Shown here piece by piece: positions 24,601-33,600 of a stretch of DNA of 64,000 bases (its first letter is position 1; every line of letters starts with the position of its first letter). The position numbers were made by a program, and so were the translations under genes. The DNA is from Kryptolebias marmoratus (lineage: Eukaryota; Chordata; Actinopteri; Cyprinodontiformes; Rivulidae). The stretch lies in the NCBI RefSeq assembly GCF_001649575.2, contig NC_051442.1, forward strand, positions 25,668,697 to 25,732,696, in the 5' to 3' direction. The notes under the pieces were generated by a model. That model saw only the letters and a program-made list of their open reading frames with translations, made no database searches and was not told the DNA's origin.

Positions 24601-27600
24601 TTTGGACTGACCAGCGGGGAATTTAAGACCAATTGGGCACAAACAAATGAAGGATTGCTGCAGTACTGTGTATATATTTGTTTTTGTATTTATTTTGGAT
24701 TTGATGTATGGCTGTTTTGTATTGTTTACTTTAATTTTGTCTAATACATGGTATTGAAAACAAAACAGTTATTTTGTGTCGTTCTATTGATTACTGACAA
24801 CGGCTCCAGTAAACGAATTCTAGTCTTCTGATTTTCTTCCATCTAGTCCTTTTACACTTTAAATAGTGTTACAGTGGAACAGAACCCATGTCCATCCTGA
24901 GAAGTATGGCAGGACACCCCCATGGTGTTTGTGTATAATTGTTGCAACAGATGAACTGTTCCAACAATTACTAGATTTCTTGTGGAATCTAGTAATTGTA
25001 ACCAAAGATGAACTAGAGTTGAGGAAGTTGAGAAATCTTTTCCTGATATCTTGACTGATTTATTTTTATTTTCCCCATGATGCCACACAAAGAAGCAGTG
25101 TGTCTGAGGTGTGCCTTAAACTGCATCCACAGGTGTTCCTCCAGTTAACTGAAATGTTGTCAGTGAATTTATCAAAAGCTTCCAGTGCAGCATCATCATC
25201 ATCATCATCATCATCATTACATCATCCTCTGGGCTTTTCCAAATTTATTACATTTAAAAGGTGTTTATTAAAGGTGTAGTAATCTAATACTTGTGACTGT
25301 AAGAATGTAATTGTTTGAGCATTTACCAAACAGAAATAATTTGGGCAATCCTAACTGATCTAAAACAGGAAAGGTTTAGTCTGATATAATGTCAGAAAGT
25401 GAGAAAAATAGTTGTCTTTTTATACCAGTATGTAAACATTTTGTTTCAACTGTATGTTACACTGCTGGACATTTGAAGAGGATAGTAAATATGAGAACAG
25501 CTGATGTAATACACCATAAAGAAAATGCATTCCACTGCCCTGCTCACCTTTAGCTCTTTCAGCTGTTGCTCCTGTTTCTGCTGCTCCTCTTTGGCTCTTT
25601 GGCCTTGTTGATTCAGAGCTTTAATCTCAACCATCTTGGCCTCCATGTCAGTCTGCAGCTGCTTCACCTCCTTGTCCAGTTTTTCCTTTAACCTCAGCTC
25701 TCTTGAGATCTCATTCTGTTGGACCTGAAGCTCCTGCTGCAGCTGGGGCAGAAACACAAATAAGTGGGTTTTATAACACAGTTTGTGTTGCCCCCTGGTA
25801 GACAAAAGGACAAATACACCTCTGGGGTATGAAAAAAAGATAGTTCAGCCGTTTTGAAGTTAGGCTCTGTGTAAAAGTTAGAAAGGTTATGCAGCTAAGA
25901 CCAAAGTAGGTTGTAAATGACTTAAAAAATCCTTAACAGTTCATGTGAACATTCATGTGTAAAGAGTGGCAGCAGCAGCTGTCTGTATTACTTTCTAGGT
26001 ATCCAGGGGTCATTTCTGGCTAGAATATCATACTCCTGCTGAAATAACTGGATAATGAGAAACAGATGATGGTGTAAAGGTTGAAGAGAGGGTTGTATAT
26101 TTATAAAAACGTCCATCTTTCCCTATTTGTTCCACATGAGCAGTTCCACTTTCACTTCAAGCTTGGGTCCTCTACCAGAGTCCTGGAAGCTTGAGGGTTC
26201 TACTCATTATCTTAGTTGTTCCTAGTACTGCAGTCTTCTGGACAGAGATCTCTGAGGTTGTACCTGGGATCTGTTGGAGCCACTCTTCCAGTCTGGGGGT
26301 CACAGCACAGAGTGCTCCAATGACCACTGGTACCACTGAGGCCTTGACTTTCTACAACTTCTCTATTTCCTCTTTCAGACCTTGGTAATTCTCAAGCTTT
26401 TCATGCTTCTTTTTCCTGGTGTTACAGTAACTTTGGACTGCTACATCTATCTCCACTGCTTTCTTCTACATCTTATCTATCACCACAATGTTTGATTAGT
26501 TAGCCATCACCTGTTTGTGCCATGGCGAGGGAAGACAGAGGCGAATCCAGAACGCAGAATCATTTCGAAAGTAAAAACTGATTTATTAAAGTAAAGTATA
26601 ACAAAAACAAAAGGCTGACTTGGCAGCAAAACAACTATAACTAAATTACAAAGACAAGACAAGGCATGGAGGAACACAACAATGATCCAGCGGGGTGGTA
26701 GAGAAAATGACCAGGTTTTAAACACAGAGGATGATTATGGGAAGTGGGCACAGGTGAGTGATTACAATAACTGACAGGTGGAGATGGGCGTGGCAGATAA
26801 GCAGGGGCAAACAGAGGGGAAGTGAATAATGACTGAGGCACAAGGAACAAGACACAGACAAGGAAACAAAGTCCAAAATAAATCCAAAAGAAAACAAAAC
26901 AAAACCCAATCCTTACAGTTTGTCAGTCTGTATCTGGAAGTCTCCCAGTATCTTAGCCCTGCCATTCTCTACCAGCTTAGATGGAGTCTCCCATATTGAC
27001 TGTGAGACTTCCAGTCCATTGTTGGTACAGATGTAAAATATCCAAGGGGGTGACATTTTTTATAGGCACTGAACAAAACATTAATTCAAACCAAAACAAA
27101 TAGCAGCAGATGGCTATATATAAATATGTATATGATATGCATATGATATAATATGTATATGAGTTAAAATACATCATGTGTCTGCAGAGAAGATGAGATT
27201 TGAGTTCTTTAGTTCTCTATATCTTACAAAAATCTAAAAGCCTTTGAGTTACATTAGTAAATTTACATTAGGAGCCAGGTTGTCTGTCTTTTAGGAGAAT
27301 TAGCCCTATGTTTACCTGAGAGATATTCTGGAAGGCAGTTTCTCTTTGGGCCCCTAACGCTTGCTGGGTTGTGAGTGCCTGATTTAGTTTCTCTCTTAGG
27401 CCCTCCACTGTTGTTACCAGTTGAGTCCTCTCCTTGGTCAACTCTTCCACCATGTTAGTTAGATCACTGAAAAAAAACAGGCAAACAAAAAAACAACTTT
27501 CCAGTTGGAAACATATATTTAATTCACAGTTTTAACAGGAAGGGCAAAGTAGGCCAACTGACTCACACTTTTTGATCCATGGAGTGACCAGTTTGTTGTT

Positions 27601-30600
27601 CAGTGATTTTGGAGAGTTTGGAAACTTCTTCTTTTAAATTCTTGATGGTCTCACTGTCTTTCCTCTCTTTCTTATGAGCAGCATCAACCAACTTCCAAGC
27701 TTTATCTAGCTCCTAAAGTGTACAAAAGAACATTTTACACTCATACTTTCTTCAATTCTTAAAATTTAAAAGTTCTAAATATTTCTAACTGTTCTTATTA
27801 AACCAGATTACATATTTGCTTTTATTTTTTACAATCCTTAAGGTGACATAATCACACATTTGAAACGTTTGTAAATTTCATTGATTTAAGGAATGCATAT
27901 CACCCGCTGCCCTTCATGCCAGAATATTAGACTAAGACCATGTTATGTTTAGAAATGATAAAGCTGTAGCCGTTTTGCTCGAAGCATAAAAAGAAGGTTA
28001 TGCATGACCTCATGCTGTATCACACTCAGCGTATGTGTTGTGAATGACTCTCAGTTACTACCACACCAAACTTTAGCTAAATAAATGGAGTCAGATTGAA
28101 TTATAGATATTTTTTGTGGATTAAGGTTGATTGGCTGTGTTGGCCATCTTAAATTGGACTGATTCCAAAAATTAATCAGTTGTACAGTACATATAAAGAA
28201 GTATTCACCCTTTGGATGTTTTACCCTTTTATTGCTATTATAAATCTGCAACAGTCAATATAAAGAGGCCTTTGTGGCAAAAAATATGCAAAGTAATTCC
28301 AAATAAATAATAATATGTAACGTAAAATGATATGTATTGCAAATAATTGCATAAATATTCCTTTAAAGTGACTGTTCAAATTCAGGTCAGAGAAAAGATT
28401 ACTGAAAAATACAAGTCAAGGGAAGGAAGCAAAAGAATTTTCAAGGCCGTAAACATCCCCAGGAGTTCTGTTAGATCCATCATCAAGAAATGGAAAAAAT
28501 ATGGGATATGTGTAAATCTACCAAGATCAGACCATCCTCACAAACCAAGTGACTGTGCAGGCACGTCTTTTGTTATTAAGAGAGTTTTTATTTTATTTTT
28601 TTACTTTTTGTCCAAAATATAATTTTATACTGACCATGACTCATTTATAATAGCAATAAAAGGGTAAAACATCCAAGGTGGTGAATTCTTTTTACAGGCA
28701 CTGTAGATGTACATCCAATGATTACTTTCCTAAAGATTCATTAAAATGTGTCCAGTGGTTCATGAAATTGTTTTGCTCAGGAACAAACAATATTGACTAC
28801 AACAGTTACTGCCAATGTGGCACAATGTGTGCCTGAAGTATGTTGTGCAGCTGATGCTCAAACAGATTTTAGCTCAATACCTGTAAAAGAGGCTAACTTA
28901 CAGCCATTTTTGTGTGTCCTATGGTCAGATAGCCGTGGCAACCATTTTGAATTGGGTTGACTCCAAACATTAATCAATACTAGATCTACATCTACATTTT
29001 GTGTTGGATAATTTAAACTAGCTCTGGTGACCATCTTATTTCGGGCAGACTCCAAAACTCTACAGTTGTAGATGTACAGGCATTGATGACTTAATAAGAG
29101 TTTCATTAAAATCCATCCAGTGATTCATGAGATATTTTGTTAACAGAAAAATGAATATTTGCTATATATATATGCTGAGAGCGTTTGGTGGCAGACAGTA
29201 ATCAGAACCAGTCAAACAAACAGAGGTTTAATGAACCAAATAGTAATATTTGACTTTGTGAAATGATACCATCTTTAATGATGTTATTGTTGTTTCATCT
29301 TCCTCAGACAGTTTCAGAGACGCTGCCACTTTAGTTGACGTAGACACAATCTCTGCATTCAGCTCTCTACATTTAGACATGAGCCTGTTTTCGTTCTCTC
29401 GAGATTTCTTTAAGGCAAGAATGAGTTTGCTGAATTCCAGCCGGATCCTGTCCATGCTCTGATCTCCAGCCAGCTCGCCTAGGACATCCTGGAACTCCTC
29501 CAAGGATTTAAAAGAGTCCTCTCTTGTAAGATCTTTCTCCTGGAGATACAGCAGACACACATACACTATATGAGTAAGTTTGAATTTGTGTTGAAGAATA
29601 AGATCATGAAGTTAAAAATGGCCTCCAATGATGCCCTGAAATTTTATTTACTTCTCTTCATTCAATCTTTTTTAAACCAGGAAAAACCCTTGATATTTCA
29701 AATTTCATTTACAAAACTGTCCTGGCTGAAAAAGGCAGCAGTCCAATAAACATTAAAAAAAAAAAAAACTAAAATACCAGAAAAAGTAGAGAAAGATGCT
29801 TAATTTTTATTTAAATTGTTTTGTCACAACAGCAAACAAGTCAAAAAAATTAAAGCATTAAACACAACATTCATAATACCAAACTAAAAATGAACAGTAA
29901 TTTTGTCTTCTTTTTTTTCTTTCAGCTGTTCCCTTTTCAGGGGTCGCTACAGCAAGTCATTTTCCTTCATCTAACTCTGTCTTCTGCATCCTCTGTCCTC
30001 ACTCCAACTTCCTCCATGTCCTCTCTAACTGCATCCATAGATCTCCTCTTTGTCTCTTTTCTAACATCCTTCTACTTATATACCCACTGTCCCTCCTCTG
30101 CACGTCCAAACCATCTCAGTCTGTCCTCTCTAACTTTATCTCCCAGTCGTTCCACCTGTGCTGTACCTCTGATGACCTCATTCCTAAACCTATCCATCCT
30201 TGTCACTTCCCAGGAGAACCTCAACATCTTCAGTTCTGGGAGAGGTGGAGGTATACACTTAAAAGACGAGGGATGAAAGTCAGTCGTAGCAAGACAGTAC
30301 ATGTGTGTGAATGAGATGGAAGCAGGTGGAACAGTGAGGCTACAAGGTCAGAGGTCACAAAGGTTCAGGACTTCAAGTACTTCGGGTCGACTGTCCAGGA
30401 AAACAGGGAGTGTGGTGAAGAGGTGAAGAAGAGAGTCCAGGCAGGATGGAGTGGATGGAGAAAAGTTTCAGGAGGGATTTGTGACAAAAAGGTGGCAGCA
30501 AAGGTCAAAGGAAAGGTTTACAGACAGTGGTGAGAGCAGCTATGTTGTATGGTTTGGAGACAGTGGGATGGACAAAAAGACAGGAGACAGAACTGGAAGT

Positions 30601-33600
30601 GGCAGCTCTCTTCCACCTGTTCCCTGTTCTCACAACAGATCACAATGTCATCTGCAAACAAACAGTAACTGCTGAGTGCAAAACACATACACTCACCATC
30701 CACTTTTTTTGGTAAACTTTACTAGTACTTGGTTTAACTCACTTTTGCCTTCAGAACTCACATAATTGTTCATGTCATAGATTCAACAAGTTGTTAGAAA
30801 CATTCCTTAGAGATTTTAGTCCATATCGACATGTTGACAAGGGATAGAAGCCACTGACATATTGATGACAGTAGTTGATGAAAGGCTCATAGCAATGGAC
30901 GCCTAATCCCATACTCACAGAGCACCCCCACATGGTACCCTCAGGAACATGGTCAAAAGCATTCTGCAAATCCACATAAACCTTCTAATGTAAAGAACCT
31001 TGGTGTTATTTTTGATCAGGATTTTCATTTAATCCTTGCATTAAAAATGTTAACAGGACCGCTTTCCTTCACTTGTACAATATCACTAAACTTTTAAATA
31101 TCTTCTCCCCAAAAAATGCAGAATAACTTGTCCATGCATTCATCACTTCTAGGCTGGACTATTTAACTCTTTAAAACTCTTTAAAAAGTCTTCGCTGATC
31201 CAAAATCCTGCTGCCAGAGTTTTAATGAGAGTTAGAAGGAGAGATCATATTTCTCCAGTTTTAGCTTCTCTCTCTGTCAAATTCAGAGTATAATTTAAAA
31301 TCTTACTTCTAACATACAAAGCTCTCAACAACAAATCTTTATCTTATTTTAAAGATCTTATTGTTCCATAGATGGGCGGCACAACGGCGCAGTAAATAGA
31401 AAGGTTGCCTTCCAACAAGTAGGTTCCAGGATCACTTCCCAACCTGGGGCCTTTCTGGGTGGAGTTTGCATGTTCTCCCGGTGTGCACGTGGGTTTAGTC
31501 CAGGTATTCTGGTTTCCTCCCACAGACCAAAAACATGAACGTTAAATTAACAGGTAACTGTAAAATCATCTCTAAATGTGAGTGAGAGCGTGAATGATTG
31601 CTTGTCTCATTTGTCTCTATGTGGCCCTGTGATGGCCTTGTGACCAGGGTCCCCTGCCTCCCACGCAGTGATGGCTAGAGATAGGCACCAGCTCCCCGCA
31701 GCCCAGAAAGGAGAAATACTCTCCATGTTTGTAATTACTGATATCAGTAACATGTTTATTTTTTCCAATAGAAACTACACCTAGACCAGTCTATGTTTAT
31801 CTGTGTTTCTTTCCTGTCCTCTCAAACCCCAGCTGGTGGAGGCAGATTACCACCCATTTTGAGCCTGGTTCTGGTGGAAGTTTATTTTTGTTAAAAAGGG
31901 AGTCGGTCCTTACAACTGTGGCCAATGTTCTTGCTCAGAATGGGAGATTGCAATGAAGTGAATATTTGATGTATAATAAATTGCATAATTGCATAATAAG
32001 TGCTGCATAAAAAGTGAGAGACATAGAAAAGATGCTATTCTGCCTTGGACATCTAACAAGGTCTTAACAAGGTCTGTGTCAGATGTTGGAAAAACCAGGC
32101 CATTCTGATGAGAAAAGAGTAAATATGCAAATGATCTGGAGCTCATTTTTACTATTCATTGCCTCATAGCTGAGTCAATTATGACAATAAAAACTGTACA
32201 TTTTTAGAAATCCAATCCTTAACCACAAAAAACATTTTTAAAAATAAATAAAACAATAGCTTTGTTCTTTGCATGTCTGTTATGCACTGTCACTTTCTTC
32301 TGAAATGTTTGTCCTCTATATTTTCAAAAACACATGGCTAACTTTGAAGCATTAGTGAACTTTTGAACAGTGAACTGGTCTCTGCATACTTATTTATAAT
32401 TGTCCAAAGACGTGAAAATTTCTCAATACACAAGTCTGTACACTTCCAGATTCTTTTGGATTAAAGTGCTTCCGACAGCACATAAACAACTTAATTTATT
32501 TTTACCTCAGATCACCCTTTATTAGAAACTTTTCTGATCAAGTCAAGTCAGATTTCATTCAAATCATTCAGTAATATCTCAGTATTTTATACAGAAAAGG
32601 TCTACGCTTTAAAATTTATATATATATAAAACTTGTCATAGTATTCACTTATTAAATAATTCTATCTGAACACTTTAAAATGAGGCTTTAAAGCATTAGT
32701 TTAGCACACCTCCTGGCCTCTTATACTGCCTATACAGCAGAATACTTACTTATATTAGCTCTCAAACAAAAGGTTTTATTTTAAAGAAGTCACTCAGTGG
32801 GGCCAAATTTTTAGACATCCTGCCTTTTAATTCTTGGCTTCTCTGCACCACCTCATTAAAAAAAAAATCCATTTCCTCAGGCATTTCTCAGAGGAACAGC
32901 TTAGTCAGTGCAACGGGTCAGGTAGAGCATCCCCTCCCATGTGTGATGGGCTGGTACAAAACAGCAGCACAGTTAGAGCCAGCTGTGTGGGGGTAAGCTG
33001 TCCAGTCTTCTCTGTTTTATTCATCAGCAAATATTAAAATAAGGTTTCCCTGCAGCTGGCTCGCTGGTACATCTTCCAGTGTTCTACAATGAAACAACAA
33101 GCCTGATACCCAGTCGTTTTGACACTAAATCACACCTTAATGCGTGTGACCAAAACATCTCTCTGTGAACCAAGCAAACAAAGACCCTAATGACCCTCAG
33201 GAAGGAAGGGAGATTTTTTGCATCACTGGGTCTCATGACATAAAAGCCATTGACAAAAAAAATGAAAAAAAAAATCATAAAAATAATATTTCAAAGAAGA
33301 TATGCATTAAAATGTTATCAAATTAGTCGTGTCTTCGTTCAGTCCAGTAAAACAATTCAGAATAATCATAATAGTCATCTGGTCACATGATATGGAAGCT
33401 ATAGACAAAAAACTATGATTTTTCCAAAAAGACAATAATAATAAAAAAAGAAGATACAATAAATTCAGATAAAAAAGGATGTGGCTAATGTATTTAGCCA
33501 GGGGAAACAACCTAGTGTTAATTTTCGGTCAGAAGTTCACATGACTTGGAGACTATTTAATTTTTTTTTTTTATATATATGTCGTTCGTTCAGTAATTTG

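Larger units (their letters stand above)
22652..25454 (-). mobile_element. Sleeping Beauty-like Tc1 transposon remnant with two nested inserts
   Basis: The ends are cttcaaagtcgcaagtttac and the reverse complement of gtaaacattttgtttcaact, the terminal style of the salmonid-type Tc1 family. Conserved phrases follow the family order from right to left: actgtatgacttgggacaaa, tcctcctgacagaactggtg, ttgttgatttggaagaccca, gatgtcttgagatgttgcct, agcatcttcacaaggtcctt, catccacaggtgttcctcca. Subtracting inserts 22796-23139 and 23843-24871 leaves about 1.4 kb, close to a full element. The minus-strand transposase is riddled with changes and dead. Confidence 0.85.
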
